A stretch of DNA of 47,873 bases, from the NCBI GenBank assembly GCA_000733355.1, contig JNVV01000009.1, positions 1 through 47,873 on the forward strand, written 5' to 3'. The notes beneath the pieces are model-generated. The model worked only from the letters and a program-made list of their open reading frames with translations. It made no database searches and had not been told where the DNA came from. Position 1 is the first letter of the stretch, and each line of letters starts with the position of its first letter. Position numbers and translations under genes: made by a program. Shown here piece after piece: positions 1 to 10,484 of the stretch. Source of the stretch: Falciphora oryzae. Its lineage: Eukaryota; Ascomycota; Sordariomycetes; Magnaporthales; Magnaporthaceae.

Positions 1-2035
1 TGCACTAAACTTAGGCTTGGTTTTAATGGCCCCCTTTTCCAATTTTTTCTTTTGGTTTAGGGTAGCCTTACCCTTGGTATAGGGTAGCTCTTCCGTTTGA
101 TCCGTATTTTCTTCTGAATCAGAATCGAAACGAGCATATTCCTCCTGATTTACAGGGGGAACGTTATCAAGTTCAACGCTAATTACGGGAGTCACCCGCT
201 GTAAGGCATGGCTGAAACTTGTGCTATAGTGAGATCCTTTGCGTACATTGGGCAATATATGCCCTTTAACGTCAAGGAAAAAACCGTTATTAACGGGATC
301 CAAGACGCCCCAGCATTTGCGATTGGAGTTAAACAGCTTGTGTTTGATAAGGACACCGCCTGACTCATAGTGACGAAGACCACTAATGATATTGACATCG
401 AATTCGGGGATAAACAACACATTTATTAGTGTTATTATTTCGAAATCATCAAGGTCTTTAGAGCATCTTACTGCTATTTTAACAGTGCCTATGCCTCTAG
501 TGATTACGGGGCCGCCACCCGTTATAATCTCCTTTTTAGTTTTGGTACTAAAATCAAAAAAAAACTCCATAGAGTTAAAGATGTGATCTGTGCTACCTGT
601 ATCGTATAAAACAGGGGCTTTTAAAGCCTTTTTAGCGTTATTTACAGATTTACAGTGCGTGCAATGCACTGCCACCGGTAAATCAGAGGTAGTTGAAGCC
701 TCTGAATCGGATTCAATATCCGAAAAGTCACTGTCGTCTGATGCGTTTAGTGACTCCAAGTCCACAGTTCCACTAGTAGCGTTACTTTCCGAAAACCCTA
801 CAGAAGGGTTTTTAGCACCAAAGTCCCCTGATAAGAGACTGTAATTTAGCACTGCAAAGGAAGTTCCTTTTTTATCGGAGGACTTGTTACCGTCTTTTCT
901 CTTCTTTTTGGATTTATCAGATCCAGAGGAGCCATCTTGGCTTTTAGGCTCATTTTTAGCCTTTTTGCCATTCCCCTCAGCGGCTTTCTTCCCCTTCTTT
1001 TTACCTTTGCCTTTAGCATTGGTACCCTCTTCACCTTTTGGCTTATTTTGCATTTAAGCCCTGTAGCTAGCAGCCTGTTTGTAGGCTGTAGAAATTGGAT
1101 TATAGGTCTCAGCAATTAAATCAGCCATTAGGTACTGCAAATTGATGCCTTCGGTAAACTGCCCTAAAGCAGTAGCACTACGAATAGTGCTCCGAAGCCT
1201 TTCAGCCCACTGGGGAAAAGACCCCTCCATAGCCTTTAGGTATTGATTTTTGATATCAACAGCAGCTAATTGCACTTGACTATTCCGGAGCCGAACTAGC
1301 AGTGAATTGAAGTAGGAATTAAACTCGCTAATACCGCCTTTATATTTAGCGTAGTCTAGGGCATGGAATTCCCTATAAAGGGCATCTCGTTCGATTTCTG
1401 GCGTTAGGGAGTAACTATCCCTTAGGGCAATAAACGCTCTAGTAGGTGATGTTTCCCACGTTACAGTGTGAAGCACCTCCTTACTGCAGCTGTCCTTTAG
1501 GAATAGCAACAAATTTGCTTGATCTGCCAGCGAGATTTGGATAGCCGCTTCAGGGTTCTCTGTAAACCCCGTTACACCCATTGCGGTAAATTATAGTTCC
1601 AGCGTGTTTCCATTCTGCATAGTTTTGGGCCCCTTTTAGCTTTAAGGTTTCAGGAAAAAAATGCACTTTACAGAACAATTCCCTCATTACTGGGTTGGAA
1701 TAGGATAAAATATCCGCCCAGTTATTAGGGGCCGGTGGCGATGGCGCAGGTGCCGGCGCAGGCGGCGGGGATGGAGCCCTCGATAAATTAACTAGATTTT
1801 CAAATACGCTAAGGGTAGCAGTTGTAAGGACTCCCAGCTGCCCAAAGACCTAAAGATTTGACGGAGGAAATGTAGCCCCCGTTGCCCCCTATTGTTGCGT
1901 TTGGTTACCCCCATTATTGCCTTGTAACGCTTCTAAAGCCCTAGTTAATTGATCGATACGCGCCGCTTATACGGTTACTGTAGCCAAAATTGTTTCCAAT
2001 GCAATTGGGGCAGTATTACCCCCTTCACTCGTCAT
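1..2035 (-). pseudogene. Ty1/copia-type retrotransposon Gag-Pol remnant (runs off left edge)
   Basis: Read on the minus strand from an ATG at 2035-2033. The N-terminal Gag part contains a proline/alanine-rich linker (about 1735-1790) and a conserved-looking stretch with NWADIL and NYAEWKHAGTIIY. The frame shifts once near 1560-1585. From 1581 a UBN2-like Gag domain runs to a TAA at 1056-1054, which is followed at once by ATG. The same frame then stays open to position 1: a Lys-rich linker, an acidic/Ser linker, the retroviral-type aspartic protease motif DTGSTDH (603-583), then NVLFIPEFDVNIISGL, typical of the copia region before integrase. Integrase and RT would lie beyond the edge. Other in-frame stops are TAA 1969-1967, TAG 1891-1889 and TAG 1852-1850. 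A single C-to-T change in CAA or CAG would explain all four stops, as RIP would produce. The copia family call is firm; the inactivation mechanism is inferred. Confidence 0.85.
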
Positions 2036-4653
2036 TTAAGTTCCATCGTCTGGGTTATTTTGCATATTTGCTTAAAGTGCCCTATATAAGGTAACTTATA
2101 GCAATTTTGACCTCGCAATTCCTGTTTATAACAGTACTGCTTAAATGCCTAAAGGTCACGTCCTCCAGGGCTTTTTAACAGTTACTTTGCGCTAACTAAC
2201 CTAAAAGGTGCCTAATCTTTTAGGGTTTTGCTTAACAGTTACTGTAGCGCAACTGGCCTAGAGCTTGCAAAATTCCAGGGCTTAAAATACAAAGTAGCTT
2301 TAAAGGTTAACTAGACCTTATATTCCCTTAAAGGATCGATACAACTGCAGTTAGTTAACCTAAAAGTGGCTAGGCCCTAGGATTTTATTTCCAGCTTCCA
2401 CGTGCACTAACAGGGTTCCTAAAGTGCAGCTATTTAGCGTTCCTTTAGGTGCTAAATGCACTACTAACACCAATTAAGTCGTTGGTTACCGAAGCAAACA
2501 ACTTCCGCTTTAGTGGGTTTACCGCGAGGGTAGAACGTTTTTTAGGGTAGGTTACAAACTGCCTTAACCGAGGTGTATCTCCTACGAGGCTGCATAACAA
2601 TCTGCGCAACGTTACCCCCACGAGTATGGGACTAGATAGGTACTTATAGTGCGCTCCTAAGCGCTATAGCCCTCAATTAATAACTGGGTATCCCTATTTA
2701 GATTATTTACAGCGTTTTGCAACGCCGCAACAAGCTTTGGTATTAGCGCTCCTTAGCGCCTACTAGTAGGTGTTACTACCTTTTAGCGACTAGCTCCAGT
2801 ACCTTCAATCCCCCAAATCAAGGCCCTGACTCGCCCTCTAGAAAGCGGTCGTAGGGTCTATCAGTAGGTTCAATTTAGCACTCGATAGGCTCCGATCGCC
2901 TGCCAGTCACTGGATCTCCCGGGCTCATAACCTATTGATATTGGGAGGTCAAATCGGGGATTTGCAACGCAGTCACAATGGCCAGCAAGGTCTCGGTTAG
3001 TTGGATTGGGCCCTAACAGGCGCTATAAATAGCGCTGTCGGGGCCTCAAGCTTAGTGGGTGGAACAGGCTTGTATTGCAGGTAAGGGGCGCCAACAATCG
3101 CTTCCCTCATATACCCACCGACATCGATCCCGCGGGTTTTCCGCCGTGGGGGCTTCCGGTGCCGCAAGCGATTTTCCGAAAAATTATTTTGTATAGGGTT
3201 TCCAAAAAATCGACCCACGACCACCAAACCCATCTCCGCGTTAAGCTTCCAATTTTAACTTGTGCAAATTGACTTTTGACCAATTTTGTGTAGGGTAGAT
3301 ATGCAGGGTAGGCGAGTTAGTGCGACCCACAACGGCTGATTTGGGTGCTTAGGCATCCTATAGGGGCTACAGGCCACCTTCAGGCTTTCAGTAAGCGTTA
3401 TAGATGCTGTAAGCCACCCCCGGGTACGCTATAAGCCCTGCCCGCTACTTCTGTGCACAACCTTACAACAGTACAGGGTAGATAATCTAATAAGAGTAGT
3501 ACATGGTAGGTTGGGCCTATGCACCCAACTTAAGCTAAATACATTAGTTCTTTTAACACTTATTACTTCCATTAATTTAACCGCGTAAAGGAATACTTTG
3601 CGTATAGTTTGGTTAATAAGGATAGGGTTAGCAAAAGGGAACCTAGCAACCACTTCGGCCTATTCTTCCCCCAATTTACTCAAAGGGATAATCTAGATAG
3701 TAATATGCCTATTTCTAATAACAAACACTACTTGGAATACGATGCTTTTGCCGTATCCAGTTTTAGCAATAAATATCGTATCTCCCAATTGGTAAATAAT
3801 ACGCCGGATGCACTCGATTTAATCGGGTTTAAAATAACGGGGTTCCTAGCCTACTAGCGTCTCCTAATTAAAAAAAAACGTAATAACAGCTTTTATAAAC
3901 TGTTTCTGCATATCGAAATCGTTTGCGCATACGGAATACTTATACAATTCCGAAATAACCTAACGGAAAAGCACGGTTTAAACCTGCTCTCCAGCCAAAT
4001 TCTTACTGCCAGCGATAGCAAAAAGCAAAAACGCAACACGGGGGGCGCGAGCCACTAGCCCAGCCATACTCGGCTCCAAATTTGGAACCGGTACTAAACC
4101 TGGTAATCGATTTAACATAGGGGTAGCTGGGTGAAGCTATTCCCAAAATGTAAAAAATTGCTCCTCCTCAATTAGCAAACCTATTTCTAATCCAAATACC
4201 GAACACAAAAAAATATTATTGGATACAAAACATTAAGCTTACCCCCAACGTCTTATTTTTAAACCCAAATAAATTGGGTCAAATAGCGAGATTTTGGAAT
4301 AAAATTTGTGGGATTTTTATATTGTATAAGCGATCCCAAAATGTAAACCCGAAAATCACCATGCGATCTCAAACTCAAACCACAAAAAAACCCCAGCCCC
4401 ACAATACATCTGCACGGACCAGTAACTCGAGCGTAAGCCACATCGTAAGCCACAACCCACCGGAGGTGGGTCGCTCACTAAAAGTGGATTCCCTTTTTAT
4501 GGGCTTTAAATCTGGGCCTTCAAGACTAGACAGCAAGTACAAGCAAACTTATGTTCCATTAAGCCCTGGAATAACGTTTAAGGGGTGGTGTTAATAACAA
4601 GCTATATAATAGCTCCTGGACTGCATTGCTAATGTAGTCGGCTACACTTTTCA
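2036..4653. other. AT-leaning repeat-derived stretch, no recognisable gene
   Basis: This should hold the leader and 5' LTR of the minus-strand copia remnant, since it lies just upstream of its Gag start. A TATA-like run near 2082-2090 would face that element. LTR ends and a primer-binding site could not be delimited, because the other LTR lies outside the window. The rest (about 3.0-4.65 kb) has only short open frames (83 codons or fewer at 3609-3857, about 106 at 4274-4594) that resemble no family I know. It probably includes decayed 5' parts of the gypsy element whose RT fragment follows. Confidence 0.5.
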
Positions 4654-4854
4654 ATGCGCCGTGGCCAAATTAAACTCAACACGGAGCTCCAAAATCGATT
4701 TCGGAATGCCAAATGGAAAACGAAAATCGATTTTAAAACCGGGTTTAATTTAATTCGGATAAAGAAAAAGCACGAATGGTTTACGGCCTTCCGTTGCAAA
4801 TACGGCGTTTTTAAATTTACGGTTATGCTTATAGGCCTTATTAACGCCCCCGCT
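4654..4854 (+). pseudogene. Ty3/gypsy reverse transcriptase fragment
   Basis: The translation carries successive RT landmarks of the gypsy family: a stretch around TELQNRFRNAKWKTKIDFK (first catalytic-block region), FNLIRIKKKHEWFTAFRCKYG, and GLINAPA. These match the usual order with the usual spacing. The frame is cut directly after the alanine codon of NAPA at the TA where the fold-back element inserted. On the other side of that insertion (from 7151) the frame reads on for a few codons, hits TAA, and decays; the expected YxDD catalytic box is not recognisable. The ATG at 4654 has no significance. No gag, RNase H or integrase from this element was identified. It is a dead remnant and only useful as a landing site marker. 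Confidence 0.8.
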
Positions 4855-4985
4855 AACGTGGTTCACAAGCGAGTCGGTCACACAAGCGAGTCGATCACTT
4901 TAAAATCCCATATTAAACGGCGTTTTTTTTCGATTAAATAACTCGTTCAATTTGGAGCTAAATTCCACCAAAATTGAATCACTTA

Positions 4986-6846
4986 ACGTAGTTCATCACC
5001 GAGTGGCGCATATTAGCGAGTGGCGCACCCACACCCGACATTCAATCAATCGACGCGCATGCCAACCCAACAACGCCAGGAATCCATTCAAACTACTCGG
5101 AACTGTATACATCGGACATCTCTACTTCTTCCTAACAGGTGCGCGCATTATGTCCGGTTTTGCCGCAGGTGCCACATCGCCGTCGAGCCGCCGGCGCCCT
5201 CCTTTCCGGACCCCCCTAATCGCGCATTTCTTACTATATCTATCCATCCAGCGCCTCCTAATCCAGCACATCTCGTACCTCTTTAATAGTAAATAACCCT
5301 CCAAATCGGACACGTGTTTTTTTAGCCTTCCGGCGTTTGCTTAGTACTTCGTTCGCCTTTCTAAACGTAAACACTTCTGCTTGGAAAAGGGCCATTTCGT
5401 GCATGATCGCTTTCGTCCCCTTTGCAATTTGGTCCACAGCTATATTAATAAATGTCGGAAAGCTGCTTCGGTAATTGGAGATTCGAATTTTAATGTGTTC
5501 GGATTGCGAAATTGCTTCCCTAGCTATCCTGGGCGTTTTGGAGGTCCAAGGTTTGGCATCGCTTAAAAGCTCCCTCGGGGGCGTTAAAGTTCGTAACCTT
5601 ACGTCCAGCTTTTCCAAAACCGATACCGGATTAAAAAAAGCAAAGCCAGCCCTTCGGAAACCTCTTCGGATGTTTCCTTCGGTTATAAAGTTAAAAAATG
5701 CCGCTTTAAACGCCGAAAGGAACTCGACCTTAGTTACGTAACTAACGTATAACCTCATCAAATTTTCGATTTATCGACTGTACGCCCGCTTCATTGGGCC
5801 AAAGCACCCGACGTTAAGCGGCTAAAGGAAGTAAAACGAATGCGGAAGCATATAAAGCGTAATAATGTTATATTTTTAGCAATAAAGCTCGAAATCCGTC
5901 GAATGGTGGCTTTCGTAACCGTCCAGCACTAACAAACGATAGGGGCCTTTTGTACGCGACGCAATGTGTTTATCGAAATGCTGGATCCATTCCAAACCGA
6001 GCTCGTTCGTAATCCACCCGTTAAAACTTATTGCGATAACCCAATTGCGTAAAAGGTCGGTTTCCGAATACCAATTGGCCAAATAGTACTGCCTTTTAAC
6101 GATAATAAAAAAAGGGATCGCCCAACCGCAACAATTAACCCTTTAAATAACTATAGCCCATTCCCGGTTGCCAAACTAAACTAGCTTTGCTTTACTACGG
6201 CCTTCCGACGTTGTAATAACCATAACGGCGGCGATTATACCTATAAGGAAACCGGTCTCGTCGAAATTATAAATGTCGTTATCCAAAATGCCATATTTGG
6301 CCACAATGTTCCGTACAAGGTCGAACTACGCAAAAACGAGCTTGGGATTTTCGCATTTGGCCCTTTGGTAATCGTACTTTCGAATCCAGCGCGTGCCAAG
6401 TTCCGGGCGGCGCTTAACGAATCTCGCGATCCAGCACTTGCCAACGGTGCCCGCGTCGCGTTCGGCGAACAATCGATTGGCCATATCCTTAATACCAAAA
6501 GGCCGGGAAAGGAATGCGCGAAAATCCAGCTCGAATATGTATTTAACAAGCGCCTCCTTTTCGGATTCCGTCAATTTCCGAAAGTTGGGCATGCTATCGC
6601 GTCGAGCACATTGGCCAGCGCGTCGGCGACGCAGCGTGGTTTTAAAAACGTCGTAAATTTTGGCTGCCGAACGAACACTCAACGTTGGATTAGATTGGAT
6701 TGCCCGTATAGCAAAAACAATTCTAACTTCGCTAAATGTCGACGCCATTTGTGGTTGTTAAGGAATTGAGGTTGGAAGTGGGAAACGCGAATCGCGATGG
6801 AAAACGCGCCACTCGCTGATGTGCGCCACTCGGTGATGAACCACGT
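4986..6846 (-). mobile_element. Fot1/pogo-type (Tc1/mariner superfamily) DNA transposon
   Basis: The element is 1861 bp, the usual Fot1 size. It is bounded by imperfect inverted repeats of about 41 bp that begin ACGTRGTTCATCACCGAGTG, each containing CGAGTGGCGC twice. TA flanks both sides (4984-4985, 6847-6848). It encodes one minus-strand transposase (6748 to 5258). The left terminal repeat differs from the right by transitions (for example ACGTA versus ACGTG, and CATATTAGCG versus CACATCAGCG), as expected from C-to-T damage. It lies inside the left arm of the fold-back element, so it inserted after it. Confidence 0.88.
5258..6748 (-). pseudogene. Fot1/pogo-like DDE transposase, inactivated by nonsense and active-site mutation
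   Basis: A single frame of 496 codons runs from the ATG at 6748. The N-terminus (to about residue 60) is a Psq-type helix-turn-helix (AIRAIQSNPTLSVRSAAKIY). A CENP-B/Tc5-type DNA-binding part follows (KLTESEKEALVKYIF ... FVKRRPELGTRW), then the DDE_1 catalytic region. The first Asp lies in NFDETGF and the second in LLVLDGYESHHS. The third position reads PLNVGCFGP, where the family normally has PLDVG; the AAC codon is at 5815-5813. The C-terminal part runs through GNIRRGFRRAGF to the end. In-frame stops are at 6328-6326, 6178-6176, 6145-6143, 5878-5876, 5824-5822 and 5773-5771. Several replace residues that are usually Gln (or Trp) in the family, consistent with C-to-T or G-to-A transitions. 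It cannot make active transposase. Confidence 0.9.
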
Positions 6847-7148
6847 TATATTTAACTTTAAAATGATTTTAATTTTAATTTTCCGCATTTTTATTATTAC
6901 CCTTTGTGTGTTAGTTTGCAAATTTACACAGTGTAATATACAGTGTTGCAAACTAACCTAAAAGTGGTAATAATAAAAATGCGGAAAATTAAAATTAAAA
7001 TCATTTTAAAGTTAAATATAAGTAATTCAATTTTGGTGGAATTTAGCTCCAAATTGAACGAGTTATTTAATCGAAAAAAAACGCCGTTTAATATGAGATT
7101 TTGAAGTGATCGACTCGCTTGTGTGACCGACTCGCTTGTGAACCACGT

Positions 7149-10100
7149 TAACTTTTTTATTTAAATGAAAAAAATAGTTATAAATATACGGTTTTACGTA
7201 ACGGAAAGCCCTTTTAAAACTTTATATTAATGTAAATACCCGGGTTTTATTCAATCTAAATTTAAAGATTTATTTTACTTTATATTTTCGTAAAATTAGT
7301 ATGTATTTTGCACCTTCAACTTTGAGCCGGAATCCCTAGCCCTATAAGGCTTTTAAAAATACAAACTTGCCTTGTTATAAAGCCTTTAAAAAAACGCTTT
7401 CGATTGGTTTTAGAGTTGCATTTGTGCGATTTTATTTCGATTTGCTATTGCGGATTGAAAACGGTACGTTTTGGCGATTTAGTATGGGAATCGGGGTGGC
7501 CGGAAGTGGGGGTGGCGCAAAGTAGGGGTTTTGACTTACACCATCTGCGGGACTTTCTCCTGCCGTTCCTGGAACATTCCCTTGAGAGGGTTCCTCGGAT
7601 GACATACCCCTCTGGTGTCCTCTCCCATCTTTTGAACCACCAGGTAGTACCGCCAGCATCGGTCTCCTTGCCTCAGCGTCCGTTGGCAACGTCCAGCGTC
7701 TCGGGGGCAAAAGTGAAGCGAGTCACGACGCAAACGTGACCTTCAGAGGTTCGGGGATCGTTTGGGAGAGCCACCGAGGCGGGCTCGTGCGGTTCTGGCG
7801 GAAACAGGTTCCGCGGTGGCGATGGCACCCGCCCTCCTGGCTTCTTCGTTATCGACAGCTGCCCCCTATTCCGGCATGCAGGCGCCTTTTCTCACTTTCT
7901 TTTTCTGTGGAAAAGTCCTGGCACCCCGAAACACAAAGACGGCTGGACACCAGGGGGCCGCAGCGGAAACCTTCCTAAATAAAGATGGGCTGCTAGCAAC
8001 AAAAGGGAAAGAACAGCGGCAAGTCCGGCGGGTGGGAGCAGCAGCAGCAGGTCAAAGAAAGGCGATTTGCTCAGGTGGGCCCGCCGAGGGCGCGGCGCCG
8101 AGCGCCGAGGAGTGTCAAGGCGCCTCGTGGCGCCTGAATGAGCGACATCCAAGACCATCTCGGCGCCGACGCAATTTGGGCCGGAGTGGATCCCCGGAAA
8201 GGACGTCGGGCAACGGTTATTGGGCGGAGCGCCTCCCGCCAAGTGCGCCTGGGGAACGTGACCGGGGGTTGCGGGTTGCTGGAGGGCGCCACAGACAGCG
8301 AGCGCGCGCAGAGGTCGCAAAGGACAAGCCGCGCTTGTAGGCGCCGCGAGACGGACAAGAAGCCCCTGATTGACTTTGAGGCTGCAGCTACCCTTGGATG
8401 CCCGCGACGGCGGCGTTTCTTGGACTTTTCTGGGCGAGAAAGATTAGGGACAGAACGGGCACATAAAGATCATGTTGCAACGTTGTATGGGCAGATGGAG
8501 GAATTATTATGGGTGCTGCTGCTGCTGCTGCTGCGTGTAAGTCGATTCAGGCAGGAGGACAAGTGCCCCCTAACCGCATGGCATGCCCTCCTGACATCGG
8601 CGAAAATAGGCCACCAGATGCACAATGATCGCGAAATCACCCCACGGAACACACTAGCAGGCGTCTTGGGCTCCGGGCAATATGACGCAGGAAGGCTCCA
8701 GCGGGCGAGGCCAAGGGGGCTGCGGGTTTGCGTGCTGACTCGGCACAAGGCTGGCCCAGTTGAGCGGTTGTCGCACCCTGTCAGGCCTTGACGGGCGCTG
8801 CTGGACAGCGGTCCCCTCGCTAGCGACAAAAAAGGCCCGAGGGGGCAGCGACGACAGCTGACAGCAAGGGCATTTCCTGAATTCCCATCTTGGCGGCGCC
8901 GTTTGCGCCAATGCCAGCAAGAATCCCATGGTGCTTGGCTGGTCTTGGGAGCAGTCTTTCCCAGCCTTGGCCCAGTGTCGAACGTGCCGCAATACCCGGG
9001 TGATCACCAAAACATTGGGGTTCGTTGGAATAAATCATCCCTTCTTTGTTGCTCGGGTGCCGGTCCCCGCCAGCGCAAGAACGGATCAACATTTGCTAGT
9101 CTATTGGCGGGCGCTTCCTGGTCGGTTTTCTGCAGCCCAGTCAGTGTGTTGTCGAGTACACATGTAGCTTCAATATTTCGACCAGCGCTCCATTATACCA
9201 CCCGGTCTAGCGCCGGCCACAGGCTCTAACACCCAAGCCTCCAGCTGGCACGCGTTCTGTGGCCCTATGTAGACTCTCGCCGTGCCCACCGTGGACCCTC
9301 CTTGCACCCCCACAAACCCTGGCCCTGCCGTCCTCTGATATCAAATTCGTCAACTTTGAGCGGCGATGGGGGTTTCTACCCGGACACCGCGCTTTCCGAT
9401 GCCTTCCTTTCTTTTGCCCATCCTCTCTCCCACTGATTAGGTCCAGCGGGCTCCGCATCCGAGGGCACTGCCCTCGTCGATGAGTTTCACCAGGGGTAGG
9501 AATATCGTCCGGGACAGCAGCAGGCCCGGTAGGTAATCTAGAGGTACCCGCCGCCCCCCACAGCCGCCGCGCTTCCACCCCGGACAGTACGCACGAGGGA
9601 CAAAGCTGCGCGCGTAGGAAACGAAACCACCCGTTGATGGAGACGTGACTGGCCCCGCCTGATGCTCGCCACGGGCCCCACGTCATGTCGCACACAAAGA
9701 GAAGAAAGAGCAGGAGGAGGGAGTCCTCCCCCAGGCAGGCCGCCGCCCTGGGCCAGGGCGCGGGATCAAAGAGACAAGCCAGCATGATCAGCACAAGCAA
9801 TGCCGGCCATATTTATCACAGCCGGCGCCCCTGGGTTCATGGCATTCTCTTGTCCCTCCCTACTTTCTTGATCTTGCAGGAGAAAGAGAGAGTGTTATGT
9901 GGGAGCACCACTGCAGTTCTTGACCTTCACCAAGCCCTGGGCTGGCTTCCATTCTTCCCTTCTCTTCTCCTCTTCCCGTTAGCCTTTCCCTTCTTGTCGT
10001 CGTCTAGCCCCCGGAGGCTCCTAGATCGACTTCCTTTTTTAGCCTTTCTTTTCTTGGTCTTCTTCTCCCCGTCTTGGGTTGTTTTTCTTAGTCACTTTTC

Positions 10101-10484
10101 CCCTGCGGATCGTCATCTTCGTCCTCTGCCATCTGGTCTGGGCGTGATTCCACTACATCCCGCGTGAGTTCTCGGCATCGAGCCACCTCCCAATCCTCGC
10201 CCTGCAGAACCAACGTGCCCTCCACTGTAGAACGGTATCTCACTCTTGCCTGCTCAAGCAAAGAACGGCAGTAGCACTGACACTTGATGGACGGCGGTGC
10301 CACTGCGGCATTTTGCCCCCTAGACCTGTTTTCTTTTTAATAAGGAGCTGCTGCTGGCCCTCTCTCCTCTCTGCCCGACCTGAGAGTCCAACAAAACCTG
10401 CGTCCTGGCCTCTAGACCGAGTAGCACTCTTCACACCATCCAGCCAAAAGGCCCTACCCGCCTCGTGCAGTAGAAACCGGCAAC
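7149..10484. other. Gene-free stretch: end of the AT-rich island, then GC-rich upstream region of the antiporter gene
   Basis: Positions 7149 to about 7400 are very AT-rich and continue the decayed gypsy remnant after the insertion. The composition then changes abruptly to GC-rich single-copy-looking DNA. I see no conserved protein in 7400-10484; the open frames here are of biased composition with overlapping frames on both strands. There is a GCT microsatellite at 8515-8534 and a pyrimidine-rich stretch at about 9945-10090. Such CT-rich tracts are common in fungal promoters and 5' leaders, so the antiporter promoter or UTR probably lies in the last 600 bp. Confidence 0.5.

Larger units (their letters stand above)
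4856..7148. mobile_element. Fold-back (palindromic) MITE-like element, split by an inner transposon
   Basis: The ends at 4856 and 7148 start with the same inverted sequence (ACGTGGTTCACAAGCGAGTC...) and are flanked by TA on both sides (4854-4855 and 7149-7150). If the inner transposon (4986-6846) and one TA copy are removed, the left arm is 4856-4985 plus 6849-6920, which is 202 nt. The right arm is 6947-7148, also 202 nt. The arms are complementary almost throughout, with only a handful of mismatches that cluster near the loop, around a 26-nt loop (6921-6946). The original element was therefore about 430 bp and nearly a complete hairpin, without coding capacity. It sits in the gypsy RT fragment. 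The subterminal motif ACAAGCGAGTCG occurs twice in each arm. Confidence 0.88.

Noticed and set aside
3609..3857. Possible gypsy protease or Gag fragment
   Set aside because: The 82-residue frame lacks a D[ST]G motif and cannot be aligned by eye with confidence.
7400..10480. Several 100-220 codon frames in the upstream region of the antiporter gene
   Set aside because: They overlap on both strands, have biased composition and resemble no family; treated as non-coding.
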